Positions 10,364 through 18,356 of a stretch of DNA of 64,000 nt are shown one piece after another (within the stretch, counting starts at the first letter, position 1; each line of letters opens with the position of its first letter). The translations under genes were made by a program, and so were the position numbers. Where the stretch lies: positions 2,935,468 through 2,999,467 of the forward strand of contig NZ_CP100416.1 of NCBI RefSeq assembly GCF_026017845.1. Direction: 5' to 3'. The notes under the pieces were generated by a model, which saw only the letters and a list, made by a program, of their open reading frames with translations, was not told the origin of the DNA and did not search any database. Source of the DNA: Amycolatopsis mediterranei (lineage in GTDB: Bacteria > Actinomycetota > Actinomycetes > Mycobacteriales > Pseudonocardiaceae).

Positions 10364-10735
10364 TCAGGCCTGTTCGGCCTCGGCTTCGGCGGCCTTGCGC
10401 TTGACCTCGGCCATGTCGACCTCGCGGGCCTGCTTGATCAGGTCCTCGAGGGCGGGCTCGGGGAGCGCGCCGGGCTGGGCGTAGATCAGCGTCTTGTCCC
10501 GGATGATGGCCAGTGTCGGGATCGAGCGGACGTCGAACGCGGCGGCGAGCTGCTGCTGCGCTTCGGTGTCGACGCTCGCGAACACGATGTCCTCGTGCTT
10601 CTCGGAGGCCTTTTCGTAGACCGGCGCGAACTGGCGGCACGGCCCGCACCAGCTCGCCCAGAAGTCGATCAGGACGAACTCGTTGTCGTTTACCGTCTGG
10701 TCGAAGTTCTCGGCAGTCAGCTCAACGGTGCTCAT
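10364..10735 (-). CDS. Thioredoxin
   Basis: A 123-residue cytoplasmic thioredoxin with the active site WCGPC (Cys30 and Cys33) and the cis-proline segment RSIPT. Such proteins reduce protein disulfides with electrons from thioredoxin reductase. It is longer than a minimal thioredoxin because of a charged Ala/Glu/Lys-rich helical tail. The ATG start is placed to begin just before the first beta strand (MSTVELTAENFDQTV); the frame is open further upstream but without thioredoxin sequence. It stands alone, divergent from the DUF2630 gene and convergent with the proline genes. Confidence 0.92.
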   Translation of the reverse strand: MSTVELTAENFDQTVNDNEFVLIDFWASWCGPCRQFAPVYEKASEKHEDIVFASVDTEAQQQLAAAFDVRSIPTLAIIRDKTLIYAQPGALPEPALEDLIKQAREVDMAEVKRKAAEAEAEQA

Positions 10736-10819
10736 GCCCTGGTCAACGATCCGGGCGCGGCGGGAATTCCCGGGGCCGGGGTAGCGTCTCACCCGAGCAA
10801 CCGTACGAGGAGGAACACG

Positions 10820-11062
10820 ATGGCCGACGGCGAAATCCTGGGCCGGATCGACGAGCTGATCGCGGAGGAGCACGAGCTCCGGTCGCGCTCGGTCGGCGTC
10901 GGGCTGAGCGGCGGCGACAAGGACCGCCTCACCGCGGTCGAGCAGCAGCTCGACCAGTGCTGGGACCTGCTCCGGCAGCGGCGCGCGAAAACGGAGTTCC
11001 ACGAGAACCCGGACGAGGCCGCGGCCCGGCCGGTCTCCGAGGTGGAGTCCTACCGCCAGTAG
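10820..11062 (+). CDS. DUF2630 family protein
   Basis: An 80-residue small soluble helical protein. The diagnostic family features are IDELIAEEHELRSR near the start, LEQQLDQCWDLLRQRRA-like sequence in the middle (here VEQQLDQCWDLLRQRRA) and PVSEVESYRQ at the end. The family is common in actinobacteria and of unknown function; the pattern suggests a helical hairpin. ACGAGGAGGAA precedes the ATG. A GC-rich hairpin follows the stop. Confidence 0.88.
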   Translation: MADGEILGRIDELIAEEHELRSRSVGVGLSGGDKDRLTAVEQQLDQCWDLLRQRRAKTEFHENPDEAAARPVSEVESYRQ

Positions 11063-11068
11063 GCGCGA

Positions 11069-11094
11069 GCGGCCGCCCCGGGCGGGGCGGCCGC
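11069..11094 (+). terminator. GC-rich hairpin terminator after DUF2630 gene
   Basis: Perfect 11-bp stem GCGGCCGCCCC / GGGGCGGCCGC with a GGGC loop, beginning 6 bp after the stop codon. It is followed by an A run rather than a T run on this strand. Confidence 0.7.
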
Positions 11095-11192
11095 GAAAAA
11101 TCTTCTCCGGCGATGTCGAAATGCCGGAACCGGCTTCGTCCCCGGGGTGGAAGCGGCCAGAATGGGCCGTCACACACCGAGGGAGCACCACG

Positions 11193-11603
11193 ATGGCGAA
11201 GTACCTGCTGCTGAAGCACTACCGCGGCGCGCCGGCCCCGGCGAACTGCGACACGACCATCGACCAGTGGACGCCGGACGAGGTCGCGGCGCACATCCAG
11301 TACATGCAGGACTTCGGGGACAAGCTCGTCGCCACCGGCGAATTCGTCGAACACCAGGCGCTCGCCCCGGAGGGGACGTTCGTCCGCTACGACGGCGAGG
11401 GACGGCCGCCGGTCACCGACGGCCCCTTCGCCGAGACCAAGGACCTCATCGCCGGCTGGACGGTGATCGACGTCGACAGCTACGAACGCGCCCTCGAGCT
11501 GGCCGGGGAGCTGTCGGCCGCGCCCGGCCCGGGCGGGCAGCCGATCCAGGAGTGGCTCGAGCTGCGCCCGTTCCTGACCGCGCCGCCGACCATCACGGAA
11601 TGA
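11193..11603 (+). CDS. YCII-related (DGPF) domain protein
   Basis: A 136-residue YciI/DGPF-fold protein. The hallmark segment near residue 75 reads VTDGPFAETKDLIAG, and the second signature is the following GWTVIDVDSYERALELA. The biochemical function of the family is unknown, but these genes are regular neighbours of ECF42-type sigma factors, as here: the gene overlaps the next one by ATGA and the sigma factor follows. This supports a single operon in which the three products act in one response. Confidence 0.88.
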   Translation: MAKYLLLKHYRGAPAPANCDTTIDQWTPDEVAAHIQYMQDFGDKLVATGEFVEHQALAPEGTFVRYDGEGRPPVTDGPFAETKDLIAGWTVIDVDSYERALELAGELSAAPGPGGQPIQEWLELRPFLTAPPTITE

Positions 11604-12052
11604 CGGGGAACACCATGGTCCTGCCACGGCTGGAGCACGTCGGCATCGTCGTCGGGGACCTCGAGGCGGCGAAGGCGTTCTTCGTCGAGCTCGGGCTCGA
11701 GGTGGAGGGGGAGATGACGGTCGAGGGCCGCGCGGTCGACCGGATCGTCGGGCTGGACGGCGTCCGGTCCGACATGGCGATGATGCGGACGCCGGACGGC
11801 CACGGGAAGCTGGAGCTGATCCGCTACCGGAGGCCGGCGGGGCCGGGCGGGGACCCGGAGGCGCCGTCGAACGCGCCCGGCCTGCGGCACGTCCTGTTCG
11901 AAGTGGCGGACATCGAAGACGTCCTGGCGCGCCTGCAGCCGCACGGCGCCGAGCTCGTCGGCGAGCTGGTGCAGTACGAGGAGAGCTTCAAGCTCTGCTA
12001 CGTCCGCGGTCCGGAGGGGATCATCGTCGAGCTGGCCGAGCGGATCGGCTGA
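11600..12052 (+). CDS. VOC superfamily (glyoxalase-like) protein
   Basis: A 150-residue vicinal-oxygen-chelate protein with two beta-alpha-beta-beta-beta modules. The first begins LEHVGIVVGDLEAAKAFF; the second begins LRHVLFEVADIEDVLARL. Candidate metal ligands are the His in the first strand, Glu in KLELIRY, His in LRHVLF and Glu in IIVELAERIG. The substrate is unknown (dioxygenase, lyase or antibiotic-binding roles occur in the family). It overlaps the YCII gene by 4 bp and ends 3 bp before the sigma factor, so it belongs to the same transcript. Confidence 0.88.
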   Translation: MTGNTMVLPRLEHVGIVVGDLEAAKAFFVELGLEVEGEMTVEGRAVDRIVGLDGVRSDMAMMRTPDGHGKLELIRYRRPAGPGGDPEAPSNAPGLRHVLFEVADIEDVLARLQPHGAELVGELVQYEESFKLCYVRGPEGIIVELAERIG

Positions 12053-12055
12053 GCC

Positions 12056-13198
12056 GTGGACGAAGCACTGGTCCGGAGCCTCACCCCGGGTGTCCTGGGT
12101 GCCCTCGTCCGCCGCGGAGCCGATTTCGCGGCGGCCGAGGACGCGGTCCAGGAAGCGCTGGTCGAGGCGCTGCGCGTCTGGGCGTCCGACGGCGTCCCGG
12201 CCAACCCGAAGGGCTGGCTGGTCACCGTGGCGTGGCGCAAGTTCCTCGACGCGACCCGGGCGGACGCCGCCCGCCGCAAGCGCGAGGACGTCGTCGAAGC
12301 CGAGGTGGGGCCCGGGACGGCGGCGGCCGTGGACGACACGCTCCAGCTGTACTTCCTGTGCGCGCACCCGTCGCTGACGCCGTCGTCCGCGGTGGCGCTC
12401 ACGCTGCGGGCCGTCGGCGGGCTGACCACCCGGCAGATCGCGCAGGCGTACCTGGTGCCCGAGGCGACCATGGCGCAGCGGATCAGCCGCGCCAAGCGGA
12501 CCGTGTCGGGGGTGCGGTTCGACCAGCCCGGCGACGTCGCGACCGTGCTGCGCGTGCTGTACCTGGTCTTCAACGAGGGCTACTCCGGGGACGTCGACCT
12601 CGCCGCCGAGGCCATCCGGCTGACCCGGCAGCTCGCGGCGGCCATCGACCACCCCGAGGTGGCCGGGCTGCTCGTGCTGATGCTGCTGCACCACGCCCGG
12701 CGCGCCTCCCGGACGACGGCGTCCGGGCGGCTGATCCCGCTCGCCGAGCAGGACCGGACCCGGTGGGACACCGCGCTGATCGCCGAGGGCGTGGCCATCC
12801 TGCAGCGGGCCCTGTCCCGCGACCGGCTGGGCGAGTTCCAGGCCCAGGCCGCCATCGCGGCCCTGCACGCCGACGCCCAGGACACCGCGGAGACCGACTG
12901 GGTGCAGATCGTCGAGTGGTACGACGAGCTCGTCCGCCTGACGGGCAGCCCGATCGTGCGGCTCAACCGCGCGGTCGCCGTCGGCGAGGCGGACGGCCCG
13001 CGGGCCGGGCTGGCTGCGCTCGCGGAACTGGACGACACGGTGCCGCGCTACACCGCGGTGTCGGCCTACCTCCACGAGCGCGACGGCGACCTGTCGACGG
13101 CGGCGAAGCTCTACGCCGAGGCGGCCCGCAAGGCGTCGAGCCTCCCCGAAGCCGACCACCTCACCCGCCAGGCCGCCCGCCTCAACACCGCCCGGTAA
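12056..13198 (+). CDS. ECF42-type RNA polymerase sigma factor with C-terminal TPR-like domain (DUF6596)
   Basis: A 380-residue extracytoplasmic-function sigma factor. Sigma region 2 is at about residues 15-70 (AEDAVQEALVEAL) and region 4 at about 115-160 (LTTRQIAQAYLVPEATMAQRISRAKR). An unusually long C-terminal helical extension of about 210 residues follows, including LNRAVAVGEADGP, the diagnostic stretch of the ECF42 group. These sigma factors have no anti-sigma gene; the C-terminal extension is thought to control activity. They are encoded next to YCII/DGPF proteins, exactly as seen here. The GTG start is 3 bp after the preceding stop. Confidence 0.9.
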   Translation: MDEALVRSLTPGVLGALVRRGADFAAAEDAVQEALVEALRVWASDGVPANPKGWLVTVAWRKFLDATRADAARRKREDVVEAEVGPGTAAAVDDTLQLYFLCAHPSLTPSSAVALTLRAVGGLTTRQIAQAYLVPEATMAQRISRAKRTVSGVRFDQPGDVATVLRVLYLVFNEGYSGDVDLAAEAIRLTRQLAAAIDHPEVAGLLVLMLLHHARRASRTTASGRLIPLAEQDRTRWDTALIAEGVAILQRALSRDRLGEFQAQAAIAALHADAQDTAETDWVQIVEWYDELVRLTGSPIVRLNRAVAVGEADGPRAGLAALAELDDTVPRYTAVSAYLHERDGDLSTAAKLYAEAARKASSLPEADHLTRQAARLNTAR

Positions 13199-13210
13199 CC
13201 GGCGTGCGCG

Positions 13211-13332
13211 AAGGGTCGACACGCGTGATCGAGGAGTCGACACGCGTGATTGAAGGGTCGACACGGGGTCAGGGCCCGTGTCGACCCCCCAATCACGTGA
13301 GATGACTCCTCAATCACGTGAGATGACCCTTC
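13211..13332. repeat. 21-bp-period inverted repeat array between convergent genes
   Basis: Units of 21 bp (consensus RAGGRGTCGACACGCGTGAT) occur at 13211-13231, 13232-13252 and partly from 13253. After a central hairpin they return in opposite orientation (AATCACGTGAGATGACYCYT at 13291-13311 and 13312-13332). The two sides are imperfect reverse complements, so the whole tract can fold into a long multi-unit stem. It fills the gap between the sigma factor gene and the convergent hydrolase gene. Confidence 0.8.
13255..13287. terminator. Central hairpin, bidirectional terminator candidate
   Basis: Perfect 13-bp stem GGGTCGACACGGG / CCCGTGTCGACCC with a 7-nt loop at the centre of the repeat array. 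It lies between convergent genes, which suits a bidirectional terminator. Confidence 0.7.
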
Positions 13333-13342
13333 AAGCACGGGG

Positions 13343-14911
13343 TCAGGCGGGGCAGAGGGTGCCGTCGGCCGGGATCTTGCCGTCGATCAGGAAGGCGCGG
13401 GCCGCGTCGGTGACGCAGGGGGAGGCGCCGAGGGCGCCGTGGCCCGCGCCCTGCCAGGTGATGGTCACCGCGGACGGCATCTGGTCGGCCGCGCGGGTGC
13501 TGCCGACCTGCGGCGTGACCGGGTCCGTCGCGGTGGCCGCGACCAGGATCGGCGGGACGCCGGGCGCGCCCGGCGGCGGCAGCGGCTCGGTGCGCACCGG
13601 CCACGGGCCGCACCAGGCCAGCTGCTGGGCGATGACCGCGCCGAACTGCGGGTACTTGCCGCGCATCCCGGCCACGACCTGGTCGAGCTGGTCGGCCGAG
13701 AGCCGGGTCTGGCTGTCGTTGCAGCGGGTCGCGATCGTGGCGTCGATCCGCGACGGCTGGGCGCGCGTGTCGTGCAGCACCGGCGCGGCGAACGCCGAGA
13801 GGGCGCCGATGTCCCCGGAGCGCGCCGCGGTGATCGCGTCGGCCAGCTCCGGCCACCGCGAGCGCTGCGAAAGTCCCGTGTAGACGGCGTACATCGCGAC
13901 ACCCGGGCCGAACACGACGCCCTCGTCGGTCGACGGCGGGGTGCGCCGCAGCTGGTCGGTGAGCGCGGAAAGCGCGGCCTTGGGGTCGCCGAGGGCGCAG
14001 TGCCGCGACGCGCAGTCCGCGGCGAAGGCGTCCAATGTGGACTGCGCGCCGGCGGCGACCGCGTCGAGGACCGCGGCCGTGTCGGCGCCCGGGTCCGGCA
14101 CGCCGTCGAGGACCATGCGCCCGACCTGGCCGGGGAAGCGCACCGCGTACTCGGCCAGCACCTTCGAGCCGTCACCGTGGCCGAGCGCGTCGAGCCGCTC
14201 CATGCCGAGTTGCTTGCGCAGCTCGTCGAGGTCGCCCGCGCCGCGCCAGCTGTCCAGCGCGGTCTGGGAGTCGTCCAGCTCGATGGCGCACTGCTGGCCC
14301 GCCTTGCGGGCCGCGTCCAGCACCTCGCCCAGGCCGCCCTGCGCCGGGTCCGCGTCGACGAGGTCGTGCCGGGTGTCGGCGGGGACGCACTGGGCGGCGC
14401 CGGAGAGCCCGGTGCCGCGCCGGTCCAGGCCGATCAGCGAGAACTTCTCGAGGAACGCCGGCGGCAGCGTCGCGGCCAGCCGCGCGGCGTACACGGTGCC
14501 CGGGTCGCCGTCGACGTCGTTGACCACGACCAGCGGCACCGGCCCGCTACCGACCTTCAGCGCCAGCAGCCGCACCAGCGAGCGCCGCGGCTCGCCGGGG
14601 GCGTCGAGCGGCGCGGTGACGCGGGCGCAGGTGAAGTGCAGGCCGTCCGGGACGCCGGGGGTGCCGATGCGCTGGCGGGCGTCGTCGTCGCAGTCGGCCC
14701 ACTTCAGCGTCGGCGACTGCGGCTCGCCCAGCGGCGGCAAGGGGACCCCGGGCGTCCGGGCCGGCGTGCTGCCGGTCGTCTTCCCGTCGTTCTCGACCAG
14801 CGCCGGGCGCACCGACGGCCCCGCGGCGCAGCCCGCGGCGGCGGTCAGGGCGAGCAGCGCGGCCAGGAGACGGGTACGGCGGCGGCGCACGGGCGTGTCC
14901 TCACGTCTCAT
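13343..14911 (-). CDS. Secreted lipoprotein alpha/beta hydrolase (TAP-like) lacking the nucleophile serine
   Basis: A 522-residue relative of tripeptidyl aminopeptidases (peptidase S33 with C-terminal TAP domain). A signal peptide ends in a lipobox (LTAAAGC), so the protein should be lipid-anchored outside the cell. The Asp (TATDPVTP) and His (GAGHGAL) of the triad are visible near the C-terminus. The nucleophile elbow that should read G-x-S-x-G reads GHGDGS, with Gly in the Ser position, although the flanking helix (LAEYAVRFP) and MVLDGVPDP are well conserved. This suggests a non-catalytic binding protein or an altered mechanism. The convergent repeat array lies downstream. Confidence 0.85.
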   Translation of the reverse strand: MRREDTPVRRRRTRLLAALLALTAAAGCAAGPSVRPALVENDGKTTGSTPARTPGVPLPPLGEPQSPTLKWADCDDDARQRIGTPGVPDGLHFTCARVTAPLDAPGEPRRSLVRLLALKVGSGPVPLVVVNDVDGDPGTVYAARLAATLPPAFLEKFSLIGLDRRGTGLSGAAQCVPADTRHDLVDADPAQGGLGEVLDAARKAGQQCAIELDDSQTALDSWRGAGDLDELRKQLGMERLDALGHGDGSKVLAEYAVRFPGQVGRMVLDGVPDPGADTAAVLDAVAAGAQSTLDAFAADCASRHCALGDPKAALSALTDQLRRTPPSTDEGVVFGPGVAMYAVYTGLSQRSRWPELADAITAARSGDIGALSAFAAPVLHDTRAQPSRIDATIATRCNDSQTRLSADQLDQVVAGMRGKYPQFGAVIAQQLAWCGPWPVRTEPLPPPGAPGVPPILVAATATDPVTPQVGSTRAADQMPSAVTITWQGAGHGALGASPCVTDAARAFLIDGKIPADGTLCPA

Positions 14912-14959
14912 CGATCACGGGCAGGGCCCGAGCTTCGCACGGCCGGTGTGGGACGCGGG

Positions 14960-16039
14960 TTAGCGGGTCCGCACCACCTGGCCGCGGAAGACGGCGTCGA
15001 GGTCGTAGCGGGCCGGCTCCTCGAGCTGGCTGTAGTCGCACGACGCGGGTTCGCGGTCGGGCCGCCAGCGCTTGAACCGCGCGTTGTGCCGGAACCGCGA
15101 CGGCATGCCGCCTTCGGTGTTCTCGTAGGCGACCTCGACGACGCGCTCGGGCCGCAGCGGTACCCATTCGTGCTCGGTGGCGCGCCAGCGGGTGATGCCG
15201 CCGGGGATGCGCTGGGCCTCACCGGTGGCCCGGCCGCCCCACGGGTGGTCCTCGCCGTCGGTGATCAGCGGCGCCAGCTCTTCGGCGAGTTCGCGGCGGC
15301 GGTCCTTGGGGAACGCCCCGACGGTGCCGACGTGGTGCAGCACGCCCTTTTCGTCGTACAGGCCGAGCAGGAAGGAGCCGACGAGTTCGCCCGGGCCGCC
15401 GTCGACGTGCCAGCGCAGGCCGGCGAGCACGCAGTCGGCGGTGCGCAGGTGCTTGTACTTGAGCATCACGCGCTTGCCGGGGGTGTAGGGCTCGTCGAGC
15501 GGCTTGCCGATGACGCCGTCGAGGCCGGCGCCTTCGAACAGCTCGAACCAGTGGCGCGCGGTGGCGGGATCGGTGGTCGCCGGGGTGAGCGGGAACCGGT
15601 CGCCGGCCAGTTCGGTGAGGCGTTCGCGGCGGACGGACGTCGGTTCGTCGAGCAGCAGGTCGTCCCCCAGGGCCAGGACGTCGAAGGCGACGAACTCGGC
15701 GGGCTGCTCGGCGGACAGCAGCGTGATCCGGCTTTCGGCGGGGTGGATGCGCTCGGTGAGGGCGTCGAAGTTCAGCCGTCCGTCGCGCGCGACGACGAGC
15801 TCGCCGTCGAGCACGACCCGCGGCGGCAGGGTGTCCAGCAGCCGCGCGACGGCCTCCGGGAAGTACCGGTTGAGCGGCTTTTCCGCGCGCGACTGCAGGT
15901 ACAGCTCGTCGCCGTCGCGGAAGACGATGCAGCGGAAGCCGTCCCACTTCGGTTCGAACAGCAGGCCACCGGATTCGGGGATGGCCTTGGCGGGCTTGGC
16001 GAGCATCGGCTTCAGCGGCGGCTGCAGCGGTAGGGGCAT
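14960..16039 (-). CDS. ligC: ATP-dependent DNA ligase (LigC-like)
   Basis: A 359-residue ATP-dependent DNA ligase with nucleotidyltransferase and OB domains only. The adenylation motif is EPKWDGFR (Lys31), motif III is FVAFDVLALG, motif IV DGVIGK and motif V MLKYKHL. The short length and lack of extra domains match LigC of mycobacteria, a stand-alone ligase used in backup end joining or excision repair. The ATG at 16039 gives the family's usual start (MPLPLQPPLKPMLA). A stand-alone LigD-type polymerase is encoded 11.7 kb away. It follows the AmaP-like gene by 26 bp on the same strand. Confidence 0.92.
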   Translation of the reverse strand: MPLPLQPPLKPMLAKPAKAIPESGGLLFEPKWDGFRCIVFRDGDELYLQSRAEKPLNRYFPEAVARLLDTLPPRVVLDGELVVARDGRLNFDALTERIHPAESRITLLSAEQPAEFVAFDVLALGDDLLLDEPTSVRRERLTELAGDRFPLTPATTDPATARHWFELFEGAGLDGVIGKPLDEPYTPGKRVMLKYKHLRTADCVLAGLRWHVDGGPGELVGSFLLGLYDEKGVLHHVGTVGAFPKDRRRELAEELAPLITDGEDHPWGGRATGEAQRIPGGITRWRATEHEWVPLRPERVVEVAYENTEGGMPSRFRHNARFKRWRPDREPASCDYSQLEEPARYDLDAVFRGQVVRTR

Positions 16040-16065
16040 GCCCGCATTCTGCGGAAAACCCCGGC

Positions 16066-16665
16066 TCAGCGCACGCGTTCGGCCGGGCTCGTGTCGAGTT
16101 CCATGCGGACCGCGGTGGGCAGCGACGCCAGGCCGAGTGATTCGCGGGCGCGGGTCAGCACGCGCGTGTCGAGGTCCGACCACACCCGCTTGAGGTCCGT
16201 GCCTCCGCGCAGCCACAGAGTGACGCGCAACGCCGGGGAAGTGCGCGAGCCGACCGCGCGGACGCGGGCCCGGCTGACGCCGTCGAGCTGCTCCGCGTCG
16301 GCCTGGACCGCGCCGGCGATCGCGGCCGCCGTGACCACCAGCTCCGCGCCTTCGGTGCGGTCGAGGTCCAGGTCGGGCCGAGGTTCCGGGCGCAGCGAGC
16401 GCAGGGCCCACCGCAGCCCGAGCACGAACAGGAGCACCCCGAGCGCGATCGCGGCGATGCGCGCCGGCGTCGCGTGGCTGCCGAGCCAGGTCACGGCGAT
16501 CGGGTCCAGCAGCGGGCGGCGGCCGCGGAACTCGCCGAGCCCGCCGAGGCCGACCACCAGGGCCAGCGTCCCGCCCGCGAACGCCGGCAGCCCGACCAGG
16601 AAGGTCAGCGTGCGTTCGCCGGTGTACGACCGGGACAGTGCCTTCGCGGCGATCGTCTTGCTCAT
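16066..16665 (-). CDS. Alkaline-shock membrane anchor (AmaP-like) protein
   Basis: A 199-residue protein with two membrane segments in the first half (LTFLVGLPAFAGGTLALVVG and IAAIALGVLLFVLGLRWAL) and a soluble C-terminal domain of Asp23-like character. AmaP proteins tether Asp23 to the membrane in Firmicutes, and actinobacterial relatives sit in Asp23 gene clusters. Its ATG overlaps the stop of the DUF6286 gene (ATGA), so it is translationally coupled. Three Asp23-type genes lie just upstream in the same direction, which supports an envelope-stress complex. Confidence 0.7.
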   Translation of the reverse strand: MSKTIAAKALSRSYTGERTLTFLVGLPAFAGGTLALVVGLGGLGEFRGRRPLLDPIAVTWLGSHATPARIAAIALGVLLFVLGLRWALRSLRPEPRPDLDLDRTEGAELVVTAAAIAGAVQADAEQLDGVSRARVRAVGSRTSPALRVTLWLRGGTDLKRVWSDLDTRVLTRARESLGLASLPTAVRMELDTSPAERVR

Positions 16666-17198
16666 CGGCGGTCCTTCGGCGAGTCGACGACGACGGTCAC
16701 CTTCGGCCGCCGCACCAGGGGGAGCTCGTCCAGCAGCGCCGACACCGTGGCGAGCAGGCGCGGCCGCAGCTCGCCTTCGGTCTCCAGGGTGCTCTTCGCG
16801 CGGACGCGGATGCGGCGGGCGCTCGCGGTGACCGACGCGCCCGCGACGTTGTCCTGCGCGCGCACGGTCACCCCGACCAGCCGGGCCAGCGAACGCGGTG
16901 ACGTCGAGACGCTCACGTCGTCGGCCGGGTCCGTCAACCGCACCGCGCGGTTGCCGGCGGCGAGCGCGCACCCCACCAGGACCAGGCCCGCGGCGGCCAG
17001 CACACCGGCCCCGACGCGCACCGCGTAGGCGTCCCAGCCCAGCGACGCCAGCCCGGCCTGCCAGCGCGGCCAGGGCACCAGCAGCGGCGCCGAGCCCGGG
17101 CGCCACCAGTGCCAGCCGACTTCCAGGACCAGCAGCGCGCCGGCCGCGGCGAAGGCCAGGCCGAGCAGGGTGGCGAGGATGCGGACGAACGGGCGCAC
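16662..17198 (-). CDS. DUF6286 domain membrane protein of the Asp23 cluster
   Basis: A 178-residue protein with two transmembrane helices (about residues 8-28 and 63-83) and a C-terminal soluble domain that ends RPKVTVVVDSPKDRR. The domain resembles DUF6286, found in actinobacterial clusters with Asp23/Gls24 proteins. Its GTG start lies 2 bp after the preceding Asp23-like gene, and its stop overlaps the AmaP-like start. A structural role at the membrane is inferred from topology and context only. Confidence 0.7.
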   Translation of the reverse strand: MRPFVRILATLLGLAFAAAGALLVLEVGWHWWRPGSAPLLVPWPRWQAGLASLGWDAYAVRVGAGVLAAAGLVLVGCALAAGNRAVRLTDPADDVSVSTSPRSLARLVGVTVRAQDNVAGASVTASARRIRVRAKSTLETEGELRPRLLATVSALLDELPLVRRPKVTVVVDSPKDRR

Positions 17199-17200
17199 GG

Positions 17201-17545
17201 CTACCGCACCCTCGGCGCGACGTCCGGCAGCAGCGCGGACACCGTCACGGCCAGGGTCCGCACGCGGTAGCCGGTGAGCAGCTCGACCTCTTCGGTGACC
17301 TTCTCGCGCACGTCGCCGACCACCGCGCGGACCGCCGCCGGGTAGCGCAGGGCCAGGTCGAGCGCGAGGTCGACGTCGTTGTCGTGGCCGCCGACCTTCG
17401 CCTTCGGCCCCTTCTTGCCGTCCCGCGCCGTGCCCAGCACCTGGCCGGCCGCGTGCTGGGCGACCTTGCGGACCACGGCGTGCCCGATGGTGAGGGTGCC
17501 GCGCTCGGCCGGTTCGGCGAGCCCCCGCGGCAGCGCGGGGCTCAC
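17201..17545 (-). CDS. Asp23/Gls24-like envelope stress protein (divergent)
   Basis: A 114-residue protein with the Asp23-type layout: RGTLTIGHAVVRKVAQHAAGQ, then the DLALDLALRYPAAVRAVVGDVREKV and ELLTGYRVRTLAVTV segments. Proteins of this family form cytoplasmic assemblies attached to the membrane and help cell-wall stress tolerance. The GTG start overlaps the stop of the small DUF2273-like gene (17542-17545), so the two are coupled. It is more divergent than the Asp23 gene at 17832-18269. Confidence 0.75.
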   Translation of the reverse strand: MSPALPRGLAEPAERGTLTIGHAVVRKVAQHAAGQVLGTARDGKKGPKAKVGGHDNDVDLALDLALRYPAAVRAVVGDVREKVTEEVELLTGYRVRTLAVTVSALLPDVAPRVR

Positions 17546-17718
17546 TTGTCGCGGCCCTTGCCGAACAGCTCGCCGAGGTCGAGTTCGCCGTCGAGGACCC
17601 GGCCGGCGACGAGGCCGATGATCCCGACGGCCAGGGTCACCAGGAACGCGGTGAACCCCTGGGTCGCGGCGAGGCCGAGGATCAGCCCGGCCAGGAGCCC
17701 GGTCTGCGTTGCGTTCAC
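17542..17718 (-). CDS. Small DUF2273-like membrane protein
   Basis: A 58-residue peptide with two predicted membrane helices (LLAGLILGLAATQGFTAF and LVTLAVGIIGLVAGRVL) and a short acidic/basic tail. DUF2273 proteins are regular companions of Asp23 genes and presumably help anchor them. The GTG start is set by AAGGAGGAC placed 4 nt upstream; an overlapping ATG at 17720 is followed at once by TGA. It overlaps the next Asp23-like gene by 4 bp. Confidence 0.75.
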   Translation of the reverse strand: MNATQTGLLAGLILGLAATQGFTAFLVTLAVGIIGLVAGRVLDGELDLGELFGKGRDK

Positions 17719-17751
17719 ATGTCCTCCTTGGACGGGGTGGCTGGGACGCAG

Positions 17752-17796
17752 TGAATGACTCATTCCTGGCGTCGGACGTCATGAATGAGTCATTCA
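17752..17796. repeat. Bipartite palindromic intergenic element, copy B
   Basis: TGAATGACTCATTC at 17752-17765 and TGAATGAGTCATTCA at 17782-17796, again exactly 30 bp apart, with the spacer CTGGCGTCGGACGTCA nearly as in copy A. It sits in the gap between two genes of the Asp23 block, upstream of the DUF2273-like gene. Confidence 0.85.
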
Positions 17797-17831
17797 TGGC
17801 GCCGCAGCGGGGGCGAACCCGCGTCGCGTGG

Positions 17832-18269
17832 TCATTCCACCCGCGTAGATTCGGGTTCTTCCTCGCCCGGCAGGAAGATGTCGTTGACCGCGATGTTCAC
17901 CTCGATCACCTCGAGGCCGGTGATCTGCTCGACCGCGGTGATCACGTTGCGCCGCACCGCGCGGGCGACGTCGGTGATGCGCGCGCCGTACTCGACGACC
18001 ACGTCGAGGTCGATCGCGGTCTGCTTCTCGCCGACCTCCACCGACACGCCGGTCGTGGTGACCGTGCCGGAGCCGGGGATCCGCTCCCGCAGCGCGCCGA
18101 TCGCGCGGGACACCCCGCCGCCGCCCAGCGTGTGCACGCCGGCGATTTCGCGGGCGGCCAGGCCGGCGATCTTCTGCACCACCAGCGACGAGATCGTGGT
18201 GCGGCCGGCGGTGCCCTCTTCGTTGAGCGGGGTGACCGTGCCAGGGCTTTCGGTCCGTTCCGGGTGCAT
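17832..18269 (-). CDS. Asp23/Gls24 family envelope stress response protein
   Basis: A 145-residue canonical Asp23 family protein. TTISSLVVQKIAGLAAREIAGV near residue 24, an internal GVSVEVGEKQTAIDLDVVVEYG stretch and a C-terminal VNIAVNDIFLPGE are all diagnostic. The protein is cytoplasmic and presumably recruited to the membrane by the DUF2273/AmaP-like partners encoded downstream. The ATG at 18269 is chosen for the AGAGGAG site upstream. The ECF sigma factor gene just upstream on the same strand suggests stress control of the block. Confidence 0.92.
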   Translation of the reverse strand: MHPERTESPGTVTPLNEEGTAGRTTISSLVVQKIAGLAAREIAGVHTLGGGGVSRAIGALRERIPGSGTVTTTGVSVEVGEKQTAIDLDVVVEYGARITDVARAVRRNVITAVEQITGLEVIEVNIAVNDIFLPGEEEPESTRVE

Positions 18270-18356
18270 GCGTACGGGCTCCTCTCGGCGGGTTCTCGCC
18301 CTTACGATGCCCGGCGGCGCGAAACCCTCACGCAAGGTCCCCCGATCGGGTTAATC

